A stretch of 64,000 bases of DNA. Origin: Coniochaeta sp. PMI_546. Taxonomy: Eukaryota; Ascomycota; Sordariomycetes; Coniochaetales; Coniochaetaceae. Made by a program: the position numbers and the translations under genes. Below are positions 1-13,400 of the stretch, one piece after another; the first letter of the stretch is position 1, and each line of letters opens with the position of its first letter. A model generated the notes under the pieces. That model searched no databases. It was not told where the DNA came from and saw only the letters and a list, made by a program, of their open reading frames with translations. The stretch spans positions 2,170,001 to 2,234,000 of the forward strand of contig MU271150.1 of the NCBI GenBank assembly GCA_021432605.1. The letters are read 5' to 3'.

Positions 1-2
1 CC

Positions 3-290
3 GGGAGGGTGGGTGGCAGGTTGGTTGATGAGCGGAGCATGGATGAGACTGCGCTGTTGGCTTTTGGTATCCTGCTGGAGGAGGCCTCGCGCGAGGCGCT
101 GGGGAAGAGTGGGGATTTGGTTTTTACTGAGGGGGTTGATGAGGATCCGGTGACGGTGAGGGATGACAGTGAGGAGAGAGGCAGAGGCAAGGGGACGGTC
201 GGCGGCGGGAGTGGTGCTGAGGTTGGTGATTCGGGGGATGGCAGGTCAAGGAAGAGGAGGAAGTTATCGCGTGGCAGCACTGCTGGGTGA
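3..290 (+). CDS. 3' end of an unidentified nuclear protein gene (partial)
   Basis: The reading frame is open from the window edge and stops at 288-290, so only about 95 C-terminal residues are visible. They contain a helical segment around DETALLAFGILLEEASREAL, then an acidic and Gly/Ser-rich stretch, and end with a basic cluster (RSRKRRK) that looks like a nuclear localisation signal. The DETALL segment faintly recalls the C-terminal part of fungal RNA polymerase I upstream activation factor proteins of the Rrn5 type. That is memory only and not secure, so no symbol is given. The gene is cut by the window start, so its length, introns and start cannot be judged. Confidence 0.5.
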   Translation, partial: GRVGGRLVDERSMDETALLAFGILLEEASREALGKSGDLVFTEGVDEDPVTVRDDSEERGRGKGTVGGGSGAEVGDSGDGRSRKRRKLSRGSTAG

Positions 291-387
291 CTGCCAGGTT
301 GGCCGCGTTCTGCCTATACTTTACCGACTGCGGTTCCCACGCGCAGAGAGTCCACCCGCGGCACGTCTGTCTACAAGCGTAAAAGGC

Positions 388-406
388 GCTGCTGCTGCTG
401 CTGCTG
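388..406 (+). repeat. CTG/CAG trinucleotide microsatellite
   Basis: About six GCT units lie in a row, directly downstream of the partial gene at the window start. It probably sits in that gene's 3' UTR or just beyond. Confidence 0.8.
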
Positions 407-2820
407 CAGTGTCTGGGGCACAGCTGGCTGAACACCCAAACACCCAGTGTCGTCGTCGAGATGCTTCTGATGGTCGAGGAAGGTGGACGAAACTATGATG
501 GGGACTATGGACCTTGTCTACCCTACGGGGCACCGAGACATGCTCGTTTCATACACTATAGTGCCTTGCTCTTTCTGAAGAGAGACAGCCGGCCACTGGA
601 TGGAAGAGCGCTCAGATACCACAACGCACCAAGTCGAGGTCTACCGGCGATGTGGTTACCTCGCCGCCCTCTAGCCGGACCGGGCCGGCCGCAACCAACA
701 GCACTGGGACTTGTCTGTGTTGGTCGTCTCGGTGTCTACCGACATATGCGCGCGGACTGTTGGTGACTATTCTCCGGCACCAAAGTGGTACACTTGGCAA
801 CAGTACAACTTGGCAACACGTGGTGCGCGGGATCTGATCCGCCCCCAAGCATATGGTCACCCTTTGACGAGCCTACGCCGCCTGCGATTATCCTAGAGTC
901 CCTGGATCTGTCTTCTCCGGCTGCCGTGCAGCCTTCTACGGCACCGAGCCTCGAGTTCCATGCATGACGCCCTGTCCACCAAAAATGGTGTGCTTCCCAC
1001 GCAACTTCGAGGTCTCAAGGGTGGGAGGCCGAGGGATTTTGGGGGGGGTTGTAGTAGGTATGCATAGCCATCAACCTTATATGCATGGCTCGGCGGCTTT
1101 TGATACAATTGTGTAAGAATATCGAGCTGCACAGCGGCGCACTGACTGATTGATATGTGCTGCAACCCTCTACCGGCAATACCTGCCTTCGCTTACAAGC
1201 TGGCGGGTTGAAGCAGTCATGTCTTCTCTGCAGTTAATCTTCCTGCCCTGTCTGCTATGTCTTTGTCAACTCGGGGTGGTAGTATCGGCTGACACGTCAT
1301 ATACACATAATGGCCATGTCCCTCTGCTACAGTCACAACAGTAACCGATGAGAGTCACAACCTTGCATGAGGGGGCTGAGAAAGAAACCCTCCACCTGGT
1401 TTACCACCACGGCGGCCACAACCCTCCATACCCCCCACCCTACTCTTTGCCTCGTTCCGAAAGCCGCCTTGGCCGTGTGCACTCCCGGCGCCATAGGTCT
1501 AGAATGTCTCCAAGCGGCATCTTTCGCGCCGGCCTTTTTTGTTCGGGAGGGAGGCACCGGGGCGGGAAAGGGTTCTTGTGGTGGGGGTGGGTGTGGTTAA
1601 AGGAAGAGAGTCCAGGAACCGAGCAGCTGGGAAATGAAGCGCCCGGCCCCCCTCCTCCCCTAATCTTCCCGTTTTTGTTAAAACCTCATTTCCTAAAAAA
1701 GACAAAGGTTGACTTTCTCAAAAACCTCGCAGTCCCTCCGTCGCTAGTGTAGACCCAGAGCGTTGTACACTGTCCACAGTAACGAGGTGGTGCTGTGGCT
1801 CTTGTTGACCTTCCTTTCCAAGCTGACAAAACCGATGAAGCCCGGTTTTCTCGATAACGAGATAGATATGCAAACTTTATACACCCCGGCTTTCGGGGGG
1901 CTCCGATGGAGCCTTTTTTTTTTTTTTTTTGGTTACGAGCTTGGAGAAGAATGCTACCTTTAACAGACGAGATATAATACGTACCTACGAGTAGAAAAGG
2001 TTGAGTTCGGGACTTGCAACGGCTAAAACTACAGAAGAAAGCCAAGGAACCTCTCTGTCGCTTGCCTTTCGTTACTTGCCAACAACAAGCACCGGGATGG
2101 ATGTTTTCTCGTCTCTTTCCCAGCGAGACAGATCCATGGCATTCACACCTCGTCATGGGCAAACTTCCTCGGAAGGGGGCAAAAAGGCCAGAATCCCATC
2201 CAAAGATGGCAAGTCCATTCCGTATCCGAGTCCGTAGCACTGGATCTGTCCTTGTGGACTGTGGATGTGTAAAAACTGCAGGGCTGCAGGAAGCTACCCA
2301 GCTGCATGCGCCAACCGAGAGAAGGGAGGGGGGAAAAACATACGATGATTTCCGCACTATCGGCTTGGTTGGTAAGTGACGCAGCTCGAAAAGAATTTGA
2401 AGCGTGGTTTTGCTGCTTTTGGCGATGGGCCTCTTTTGCACATCCATGCAAGGTTTGACGAAGGAGACGTCTGAAAACACCGCCTAACCCGTTCCTGGCT
2501 GGGCGTTGATCGTTGCTCGATTGCTTCATCTGGTGCAAACGAGCGAGACGTGGGAGATTGGGGCCGTCATTTTCTTGTGTCCACCTGATCCTCTCCAGTC
2601 AGGGTTTCGGTCGATCTTGGGATTGGAGCGCCCACAGCAAGCTTGCAAGGCAGGAGATCTCTCCGGCGTGTTTCGAGTTTGCCCTCGGTTGCTCCATCGA
2701 GGGGAGAAGTCACATCTCCGATTCAAGACGGCCCTTGTCATGATTGGGTTCCAAGTCGTATTGTGCGGGAACCGTGGATCTAGCTGATATGACAGGTCTA
2801 CTGTGCCTGCTGTGATATTG

Positions 2821-2890
2821 TAGGTACCTTAGCCTACGTGTACCTTAGTCTCGTCCCTTCACATCCCTCAAGAAAGGTAAGGTACCTATG
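2821..2890. repeat. Cluster of TAGGTACCTTAG / AAGGTAAGGTACC words
   Basis: Several overlapping GTACCTTA and TAAGGTACC words occur within 70 bp. The same words recur at 17631-17690, 25981-26117, 40021-40030 and 56951-57140, always outside coding exons. Confidence 0.6.
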
Positions 2891-5800
2891 ACGAAGAAGC
2901 GCCGTATTTGCCCCGTTAGACGTTCTTAGCGTAGACGATCTCAAACGCCGGGGTATCGCGAGCACTGGGCGCGACAGGCGCGCAAAGTTTGGGTTGGGTA
3001 TCAAGATATCAAAAAGTCTATAAGTCCCATACATATTTGGGAGTGATCGACAGACTGCGGGTTTTTTTTTACACTTGCACGTGTAGAGGAAATATAGGAA
3101 TCCGTGAATCACAATGACAGACAAGACCGTCTAGTGTATTCCGTGTGAAACTGAACTGTGGCTCCGCGTTTAACCGTTCCCCTGTTTGCTTTGACCTTCT
3201 GCTTCTGGCCTCCTGTAAGCTGGCGTCATGAACAAAACGAGTGACGAACTTGGCGGGACGGTTGAGAAGCTTGGCCACAATTCTCGAGCCCTCCGGCGGC
3301 AGCTGCACTGCATTGCATTGCAACTCAGCGGTATCTACACTACACATGTGTACGTACTTCGGAACTCGATTTCCATCCACCGTGTGGGGGTTTGCATGAG
3401 GCCCTGCATGAGGTCGCAGGTCTCCAGTTGTTCCAGGACTCATCCGGTCTTCTGGCGACTACAGTCTCATGCACATGTTGCCTTGCATTGCTAGCTATCA
3501 GATCTTGCGGTGTTACACGACCGGCTACACACTTGCCTATCAGTTGTGGCATACGGCGGCAAACGGTCGCGTTTTGCTGGCTAGTTGAATATGCAATGTG
3601 TTGTACAACTCGGAACGAGCTGTGAGTATACAGAGCACTATCCGATTACCAATGAGCAAGTCGGACTCTGGAAGCAGTGAGGTCCAGTCCATGGACAGCC
3701 ACTTTCCAACAGTCGACTACTCGCGTAACATACTTTTCCAAGTGACAAAACATCTCCGTACATAACATAGTAGTACAGCGAAAACCTGTCGTGACTCCCC
3801 AGTGTCACAACGGGCTTTTACCCCGCTCGTTGCCCAATTTCAGAGTGGTGTGATGTCCCCTGCCTATGACGCTCGTCATGAAAAGGCTAAGAGAAGAAGA
3901 GCTTGTTGCTCGAGGGTTGAGCGACGGCCGAGACCTCCTGCTCCTTTCTTCCATGAGCGACTTTACCACAGTACTGGTGGTATGTCACTTCGGTCAACCC
4001 TGTGAAGATCAGGTTGGATTAAGGCCCAATCGACGGGGCGTTCCTGGGTCGACAAGCAGAACCGCTGGAGCGCAGGGATGGGGGGCGGAGCAATAAGCGG
4101 GGAATGTCGTTCCTGGAACACGGTTTCGGTGACGGTGACGGTCATGTGTTTGAGCTGACGATTTCAAGCAAACATGCCCTGCTGCTGCTGCTGCCAGCTC
4201 CCGAAAGATGCACGCCCCGAAATAGCATCATGAACTGCGGGCAATCGCATACGTACTATGGATACACATTCGGGTACGGGGCAGGAGGGGGGAGCTTGCG
4301 TAACATTGAGCACTGACCCAGCCCCTACGGCAGTCATTTCATCGTGCTCTCGGAAGCCGGATAACGAATATCGAATTCTGTTTTGACTTTGTACGTGTAC
4401 CCGTCAGGCCGCGGTTTGCGGGCAACGAGGCTGGGGACCTGCTCGAGAGCGCAACCGAGGATATTCACTCATAGAACGTTCCCCCCCAGTCGCAGGCCAT
4501 CTTGTCACTCAACGGTACAGTGCATCCAGTTCGGCAGGACGCTGCACTGCTGTTTGTACAACTGTGATAAGGTCTTGATTTTGCAGTCGGAAAACGACAT
4601 GCCAGATTGTTACCCTACACCTCCAGGCGCTAAGAATTGTAGAGCTTTTGCAGATAGACTGCTACAGCAGTGAAACATGAGCACAGGGCCTGTTGTGCCT
4701 ATCGGAGGTGCAAACCGGCGAGGCAGCTTGACCGGTCGTGATGTCGAATATCGACGCACCGCAATTCGTGGAATCGCACAGGCTGTATAACTATGTAGAA
4801 TCTTCCGACCCTGAGAGATCGGACCGATCAGCTTCGATTGTGCGGAGAATGTTTGTCCCCTGTCTTGACCGAGTTGTGTCTTCTCGACCCCAATCCGTCA
4901 AATTACCTTGATCATCGGGATGCTTAGAGAGATGCCACCAAGATGACGAAGGGCTCCTGTTGTCGGTCATGAACTTCCGTCAGTGTACCTCTGGAGCTCT
5001 ATCTTCCAGCGTCAGGAAACGGAGCCACTCCACCCAGTGGCGTCATGTCTGATTTTTACATGCTTTCTTTTTTGAAGAGACCCGAGCCTGATTCAGTCAG
5101 TATCCCGAGATTATCTGTTTTGTTGCGCATTACTCGTGGCTCAGGTGCTGCTGAGCGTGACAAGCCGGCTGAACAGAGGGGAGTGGGTTACTAGTTTAGT
5201 TCCTACCTATAAGGAGGGAAGGCACGCGACGGCTCGTTCCTGATCGGTTCGATCACTAAGGGAAGGTACATTGCTTCAGTTGTTTGATACCAGGTACGTA
5301 GTGTACCTTGGGCGATGTTGCTGCGTCCCTTGTAGCGTAAGGTACTGTACGTGTACACGTGTAGTGTCCTACGGTCCAGTAAGTGGTGACTAGCGCTGCG
5401 CCAAGAGCGGAATGTGGCCGAAAAGTCTAGTGAAGGCGGAGCGCAGGGCATGACCAGCCGTTCAACCGAGAAAGGGCAAGCTTAAGCAAGCCTTTTTCGC
5501 GGCTTCGCCGCTGCAACCGCACAAGCAAAGAACTCGATAGAAGCTAAACCGGCAGTTAACCAGTTCAATACACTACTGTAGGGACATTGCGAGTAACCAT
5601 GTAATCCAAGTTCCGAGCGACCCTGAACTCCAGATCGCCGACGTCTATGACGATCGACCACGTCTGCACGAGAAGTGGCGTGTTTTTGTCTTGCTACCGG
5701 TGCACTCGGTCTTCCAGAGGCCTTTTAGGTTCGAACGGAGGCTGGCGTCGAGGTTCGTCGGCGCCCTGACCATGGACCTGGGATCGATTGGGGCCTTTGA

Positions 5801-8235
5801 TTGGAGAAGTTGGAGACGCGAACACGCCGGACGACTCGGGCATGTCGAGAAATAAGACCATGTTTCGCCTTGGCAAGCATTCCAGGCAGATGGAGCTCCA
5901 AGACGAGGGTCGAGCTGAAAGGAGAGGATGACGAACACAAGTTAAAAAAAAAAAAAGTTGATTACACCAATGGCCCTTGAATGCCTTTATCTTGGCTGTG
6001 TTAGTGACTGATAGCGTCTCCGGATCCAATTATTCCAGGGCCCAATAACAAATGCTTCTAGGCATCTTCTAGCGGACGGTATCACGCCGCTCCCGGGAAC
6101 GCTACCTTAGAGCAGAAGCCTTCCGTGCTCGCTGGGACAACAACAACAACAACCACAACGCGGGCTGATTTGCGTACTATGGTACCTGTAAATGTCTCTG
6201 ACAGCTGCCCGGTGTGTTTAGTTACGGAAGATGTCTCATAGAAGATATATCCGGTCCACATGGGCGGGCATGGGCGGATCTGTGGACGTTAACATTAACA
6301 CAATACGTATAAGCCCGAAGGCTGATTGGGTGATTGACGACAGATGGAATTATTACCGAACATGACATGCTTGCAGCTGAAACAGCAGTAGTCATGGCCG
6401 GGGCTCGAAGGCGCCACGATTTCAAGCTTGAGAGTTCACCGCCCAACCCCGCGTACCCGGATTTCACCAAACCTTCTGGATGCCACGTGCTCGGCAGTCT
6501 CGCTCCCTGTGCGACGATGAAAATGCGGTCGAACGTCCATCTCGGCCAATGGAGATTCAAGGTCGGTCGGTTGACAATGGGCACCCTCACCTTTGGGACG
6601 CTAATTTCTGACAGCCATGCGGCCAACCCCTCTTTTCTCTTCCGCTCCATCTTTGGGACACTGACCGCTTTGCCGTTGTTCGATATCTAGCCAGATTCAG
6701 CTGATTGTGGTCTGCCGGATTCCTTGTACGTGTAGAATCGTAGCCCTCACCGGGCCATCGTATGCTTTCTGTGCCGCATCATTACGTCGACTCTCCGGAG
6801 CCCTTGGACTGGACTGATCTCCAGCAAAACAGGTGTCTCAAGAAGGAAGGCACCGAGGAGGGGTAGCTTCCCTGATGTGGTCGAATTTGCGAAAGCACTG
6901 GCGCGAGGTGCAATTTGTCTCCAAAAGGGTGGGTGGGTGCCAGGCTGTCCAATAACCTTAGTTGTTGACTGCTGTATTCGAACAAGGGAAAACGGAGTAC
7001 GTACACTAGGTTGTCTGCCTTGAGCCTCTCGTGGAGATGCGAACGCTCTGTCTCCAGTTTAGGAGCTTTCAACAGAGAACTTTGACGCTCCCCACGCGGT
7101 TGCAAAGCCAATTCTCTCACTACTCTGTCCCCAAGGGACACATACAATCATCGTCTGATCTTAGAAATGTTGTCACTATACACTCAACCGGCATGCGTTG
7201 CACGTTTGTCGCCATGATTCGTATCTGTCCTCAGGGCGGGCTGCACCCATGTCGTTCAATAAATGTGGCTGGCCTTCTTGGCGTTCATGGCTGTAAGGGA
7301 AGCCGGCTCGAAGGCATCTGAAGTTCGAGCGATATCCGGTAGGCTATGAACAAGACCACCCGTATTGGACGCCAGACAAGAAAGCTCGTAGTGTCGGACC
7401 AATCCATAGCAGGCATGGTCATGAACGGGATCTTCGGCCTCGACTCGCTAGTCCGTTGTCACTTGTCGCCAATCGTTCTCTCCACGAGCCGCCTCACATT
7501 GTTTGCTGTCGCCAGAAACAACCAAGTCAAAGTACCGTTGTTGCCCGTATGTATGTACAATAGCACAGTACCGGTAGAGTCTAGATTGTCTTGAAACTGC
7601 CACCAGGAAGCTGGGAGCTGCAGAAGGCTTGCAGGGCGCATACGCCGCAATAGCCAGAGAGACGCCTTGGAATAGATGCGCTGCTGCAGGTAAGATGAAG
7701 CGGCGCCTCGCAGCATGTGGAATGTCCGTAGATATGCATGCATGCATAGGCTACCTTAAGCTGGAAGTTGGCAACCTGGAAACTTTGAAGCGGCGGTCAG
7801 TCAGATCACGATTTTTTGGGGCCCCAAGTCGTTCTATTCTCCCCGCCTGTTACCAGCAAAACAGAAACGGCAGCAACGGCAAAAGTAAATTTTCTTTTGC
7901 CTTAGATTTTACGCCTTTCCAGAGTATCATCTTAGGTCCCGCCAGCTCCCAGCTCGTGTGAACACCTGCCTCTTGGTGCAGTACCATCCAAGGATCCATG
8001 GATGTTTCGGTCTTGTCGTCAAAACTCCTGAGGTTTGTACAGCCCATGCGGCTTCATTGGACAATGGCTTGTGCGGCAGGCTTGATCACCACAAAGTGAG
8101 GCTCGTGAGCCGTTGCTCCTGCAGCCAATCGAACTGCTACTCTACTAAGTACCGTATCTGTTTTCACTCCAGCGACTCCACCAAAGACTGAGGGCTTCCA
8201 GCCTCTTGTTAGCCCCCGACTACCGAGGTCTGGCA

Positions 8236-9440
8236 TACCACAGTAAGGGCCTTTCTGAAGTTGAGATTCTCCGAGTGCGCAATAGATTGGCAGCTTTGGT
8301 ACCTCGTGTAACCTTTTTTTTCTATCTTTAACAGAGATTTGCACCACTTGATGTTTGGCACAGACAGGAGCGGGAGTTAGCGGAGATAGCAATGTCATGT
8401 TTGTGATACTGGCTTTCAGGGCTTGCATCCAGAATTGATGTGTTTGGACGCGCATGGCGCGCCACAGTCGCCTCCACAGTCCAGCATCAGCAATTGAAAG
8501 CCTGCCAAGCCCCCAGAGACGACGACAGGGGGTGGGCCTGTCAATCCTGGCGGCTGATTGAGATGCGTCCTTGTGACAGCTCCGACCTCGTTTTACCTGT
8601 CGTGGATACTACCTACCACAGTAAGGTAAGTGTAGCGTGTAGTGTGTGTATGTAATGGGGTGTAGTACTGCATTAGCTACCCCAGTACTGAGTAATTGGC
8701 TTCGTTCGACTTTGCTTCTTCACAGCCATGTTGTGGCTGTTTGCTGCTTGTTTCGACACGTTGTTCGCTAACCGAACGCCTCATCTGTTCCTCTTCACGT
8801 TCTAATTGTTCACGGGCCACATGGCCACTGCTGCTGGTCCATGTCCAGACTCCAGTCAGGTTCAAAGCTTTCCCCGCAAAAAAAGCTGCCGAAAAAGCAA
8901 GGACCTTGTTGGATTGACTCTCGAGGAACGTGTCAGACACAGGCTGCATTCGCCAACCAAAAGGATGCAATTGCCGGCCATGTGCACAATGCCAAGAGAA
9001 GCAGCTTCCACTGCAGTCTTTGCAGACAGCTTCCGTCGCACGCCGTGTTTGATGCCTATAACCAAGTTAGCCTTGAACTAGCTGGTAGGGTGATGAACAG
9101 GAGATACCCTGTAGTATACACGTACACACGCGTACTGTGGTAGCTTTCCAGTCTCCACGAACAATTGCTTCTCCGAGAGAGAGAAAAGGAACCCCTGTCG
9201 GTGGCCTAGCTCCGTGAGACGTGCCGCATGGCCAGACTACACTAGGCGACTCTGTACGTACCACCACAGGACCTACACTCCTCACTTCGCGTTCCGACCC
9301 AGAGGGACAAAATACGCAACTTGCAGCTACTAGTGAAGCTACACAGTAGTCTCTAGTGTAGCTTCCCCTGTACGTGTGCACTCACTTGCTCCTCGTGTGT
9401 ACACTACTGTACCTACTTGTGGCACTGTGGTACTGTGGTA
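8236..9440. repeat. Four copies of intergenic 10-mer TACTGTGGTA
   Basis: Exact copies lie at 8236-8245 (minus), 8614-8623 (minus), 9133-9142 (plus) and 9431-9440 (plus). The last is preceded by an overlapping near copy, giving a short tandem. Three further copies lie at 24635, 25114 and 41936. Flanking bases differ, so this behaves like a short motif and not a long repeat family. Confidence 0.7.
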
Positions 9441-9448
9441 GGGGCAGA

Positions 9449-10470
9449 GCGAGAGAGAGAGAGTGGTGGATGCCGGGGGGTCAGACACGTCTACAACGTG
9501 TAGTGTAGCCTAGCCCACACATGACTTTGACCGTCTTTTTGCCCAGCATCACCCTTATCGGTTTTTGGTTCTCTTCCCGGTCCCCATCACAGCACACAAG
9601 CAGCCAGAGCTCCTCTTCTTCTCGGCTGGCGTTTCTCCTCCAGAAGCTTGTTCCTTGCCGACATATTTCTCGATACACACCGCACATGCCACACAACTGG
9701 CTCACATCATTCAAACAAACCCTTGGACACCCCTTGAACACCCTTGATCCTCCCCCCACCCACCTGGCGAAACCTGGCGACCTGAACTGTGCGCTTCTAC
9801 CACCACGCCCCCCTCCCTGCCTGCCCTGCCTGCCCTGCCAGCCCCCTCCGACGATACGCGCGACCCGGAAATCTGGGAGCTCCACGTTTCTGCCGTTGCT
9901 GCCCAACTGCTGATCTTCTTTGCGCGTCGAGACTTTCTCCGACGCTTGTTGCTTGTGTCATCGGCGAGTGCGAAAAGAGCAAGGAGCTGCCCCCGGCGGT
10001 TTTTACACTAGCATTGACTCCTTGCTGATCTGGATATTGCGCCGACAGCCTGGTAGCCAGTCCCTTTTCACGGTAGTCGCAAAGACCCAATGAGCCTCGT
10101 TTGTTAACGCAGGTCTCGTCTCTGCCTCCCTCTGCACTCTTCACCTGCACTCGGCTGTTTTCACACCGGCGGCCGCGACGGACTGGACCACTACCAGGCC
10201 ACTACGTACCTACACAGTACGTGCTGCTCGAGAGAGCTACATCCTGCGAGGTACCTACCGCGTGTACCTTCTCTCTCTCACTCTCTCTCTCTCTGGTCAA
10301 GCCTCGCAGTGGCCGAGATCCCCCGGACGGGCACCCCCATGGTCGTGCCATAGGCTGCAATCCCCTTCCATGGCCTCCTTGGCCGCTGTCCGTTGCCTGA
10401 CCTCATCCACGCTTGTCGCTGTCTAACACTGGGTTCTTTTTTTTTATGTTTTGCATATCCATTGTCCAGC
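9449..10470 (+). promoter_or_regulatory. Probable promoter and pyrimidine-rich 5' leader of the Zn2Cys6 gene
   Basis: The kilobase upstream of the regulator's ATG changes in character. It has a GA run at 9451-9463, long C/T-rich stretches, a tandem of CCTGCCCTGC units near 9817-9839, a CT run at 10270-10294 and a T tract just before 10447. CT-rich tracts of this kind typically surround transcription starts of well-expressed or strongly regulated genes in filamentous fungi. Several upstream ATGs are present (for example the 130-codon frame at 9521-9913), so uORF control is possible. The transcription start itself cannot be seen. Confidence 0.45.
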
Positions 10471-13400
10471 ATGGACCAAGGACCTCCCGACAGCAAGCGA
10501 CCCCGTTTGTTCGGCTCGCACGCTGGTGTCTCCCTCCTCCATCCCACGCCCTCACCGACGGCCAGTCAACTGCCTCACCATCCTGCCCCGCCGCCAGGTC
10601 CATATCAGCCTACGTATCCCTACTCTCGTCCTCCCGAACATCACCCTCCTCCTAATCCTCACCCTCCGCCTCACCCTCCCTCTCACATCATTATACCTCC
10701 TCCAACTCCAGCACCAAACCATATCGACGACAGACGCCACCATGAGCCGGACAGATATCCACCAATGCAGGAACATAGACAGCCTCCTCCCTCGCCGGCG
10801 CACCCTCAGTATCCGTATCCTCTGAGGGATCCCATGGTAAAGGCTGATCCGGGCGACGACACACTGCCGCAGCTGCGGAGACCTCACTCGACCGGCAACG
10901 CGCCGGAAGCTTTGCCGGGGACGCCACACCCAAGCCTACCTCCTCACCCTCCTCCCGAGGACAGACGACACATGAGTTTCGACGGTGGCCCTCAACCACC
11001 GCTGTACAGGCAGCCCAGCTATCCCGCTCCCCCACAGACGCCAATATCTCACACCACGCCTTATGAATATGGCTCCTCATACGGCCCCTCCCATCACGAG
11101 ATGGCACAATACGCGATCCCCATCACAGCCACCGGGAAACGGAAAGCTCAGAGAGCTTCGCAGGTAAGGGCCATGTCCAACCACGCCAGGGACGCCATCG
11201 AGTCTCTCAGGCAGTTGCTAACGGCATGTTGTGCGACTTCTAGGCGTGTGATAGCTGCCGGCAGTTGAAGGCGAAGTGCGACGAGACTAAACCATGCAAG
11301 AGTTGCAAGGAGAAGAAGCTCGAGTGCAAATATAGGGACCCAGCACCCAAGGCGTTAGTTGCTCTTGTCCTCTCTTTTCCGCACTCTTTGGGAGAATGAG
11401 AAGCGATTTCTAACTTTGTACCTCTGGAAATAGGCAAGACAAGGTGTCGGGTGACATTCTTGAAGCGATACAGAGCCTCCAGGCCGCTTTTGACAGACGC
11501 GATGCCCAGTTTGAGCGTTTTGAGCGTATACTAAACAAGCACAGTGCCAAGCTGGGCCTTCCCGTGGAAGGGTCGGTTGAAGACGACGAAACGCACCGTC
11601 CCGTATCCGGAGCGTCGATAGGTCATGCCGCAGATGAAGCATTCTCCTACTCGCCGGAGAATGTGACGAACAGTACCGAGATGGATGTTGACGGCCAGCA
11701 AGGTGGCCCGGAGGTCGAGACGGAGCGCGACGCCCGTCAACTTGCCGAATCGCACCAAGCCAGGACGACATTACGTGAACTTGCCAAGGACGAAGAGATG
11801 GAAGACGAACCCCCAGGACCGCCTGTTGCTCCTGGCCAGCCGGCAATACCGCTGAATCACACGACACTCGCTTCTATGTTGCTCAAGTGGAAACCAATCA
11901 AGCACCTAGTACAGCACCATCTCGCCCGGGAAGGCATCAAATACGAGGACGAGTTTCCCATCCAGCAGGAGGAACGGCGCGGTCTTCTTCGTCTCTTCGG
12001 GCGCGGAGAGGGACAAGGAACCGGTATCGTCGATAGGGAGGCAAGTGTGGACCAAGGGAGCTGGGAGGGCCACGATGACTACTCGGACGCCGGGGCGCCT
12101 TCACCCGCGGATTGTTGGGGCACAATCGGAGGACTGACTCCGCCCGCCGCCAACGATAGTAAAGGGGCTGTGAACGTTCCCACTCTAGACTTTACCGAGA
12201 GCACAGTCTGGAGATACGTCAAGAGTTACGAGGAGAACATCCAAAACATGCATCCCCTCATTATCCCCAAGGAGTTGAAAGCCATGGTCCGCCTGTTCCT
12301 CGACAACGTCCAGCGAACAACGGCAAAGCGGTCGAACAAGCACGCCGAAATGGCTAGGTTCACCGACCCGCGCGAGCATCGCGACCAGAGCACGCCGCAG
12401 TATGCTGACGCTGGGATCAAAAGGAAGCGATCCCCGGGCGTGGACGCTTCAGATACGCCACCAGGTGTATCTCCAGTATCATCCAAGCCGGTGAAACCTG
12501 TCTTCGAGCGGTCGATCCAAAACGCCTTGGTGCTTCTCGTACTCGCTCTTGGGAAGATATGTCTGTGTAAGGAGAAGATACCAGAGGTTGTACCTGTCGG
12601 CGATCCCAGCCAAGGATCCCCGGTGATACGTAACGGGCATCCGTTGTCTCCCATGCAAGGTTCTCCGCCGTCGTATGCGCCCATCCCTCTGTCGTCCGCG
12701 CTGCCATCGCCGAAGGATCTTGCAGGAAGTAGGCGAGGGTCTTTCCAAAGTGGTACGACTGTGCTGCCTAAGGTCGTTCCCTTCGCGAAACGGAACCTGG
12801 ATGTCATTCCCGGACTCGACTACTTCGCAACTGCGACTGACATCCTCGGCGGTCAGCTTGGCGGATCGACCTTGAGACACGTCTATGCCAATATTTTGGC
12901 TGGTCTCTACCACGGGCAGCTGGGCCGAGTCTTGGAGAGCTACGCTTACATACGACAAGCTAGCTATGCCCTCCAGACCAAGATGAGACCGTGAGTTCCG
13001 AGAACAGCGCCTTTTTGCTATAAGCACTCCCACTAACATGCTTGCAGGAGCTTCGACCGACTGTCAAAGTTGCACCAACAGTTCCCTTTCGAACCGAGTG
13101 TCATTCAGACGCTCAGGGATAACCAGCTTGTGTATGCTTTCTGGAGCTGCCTGCAGCTTGAGAGGTATGTTGTTGCTCCGCTCTGTGTATTGTTGGGAAC
13201 TTTTTTCTAAAACTCGCCGCAGTGATATAATCGCGGAGTTGCCTCTGCCCCAGTCCGGTATTCTGGCGTTCGAAGAAATCATCCCCTATCCGAATCCCAA
13301 CCTGGCGAGAGAGCACGGTTTCGACCCCCGCGTTCTCGCAAGCTTCTCGGCGCAGCTGTACCTCCGCAAGGCCCTGAACCAGGTCCACCAGATGCTCTAC

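Larger units (their letters stand above)
291..10470. other. 10-kb intergenic region without a recognisable gene
   Basis: I found no coding frame here with gene-like length, codon use, splice pattern or family similarity on either strand. The longest open frame (264 codons, minus strand, 1686-2480) has no recognisable domain and a composition unlike the genes in this window. The DNA is of mixed composition, not AT-rich, so it does not look like a RIP-degraded transposon graveyard. It contains a CTG microsatellite near 388-406, recurring GTAC-rich words, four copies of the 10-mer TACTGTGGTA (both strands), and toward the right end the pyrimidine-rich leader of the downstream regulator gene. It may be a large regulatory region, may carry non-coding RNA, or may hold lineage-specific short genes that cannot be seen by eye. 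Confidence 0.6.

Noticed and set aside
1686-2480. 264-codon minus-strand open frame in the 10-kb gap
   Set aside because: No recognisable motif, a Lys homopolymer from a T tract, irregular composition, no flanking gene structure. It reads like chance.
5728-5745. GGTTCGAA word resembling a tRNA B box
   Set aside because: No A box, no acceptor pairing and no anticodon arm could be drawn around it.
9521-9913. 130-codon plus-strand open frame upstream of the transcription factor
   Set aside because: Ser/Pro/Cys-rich translation of the pyrimidine-rich leader with no motif. At most a long uORF, so not called as a gene.
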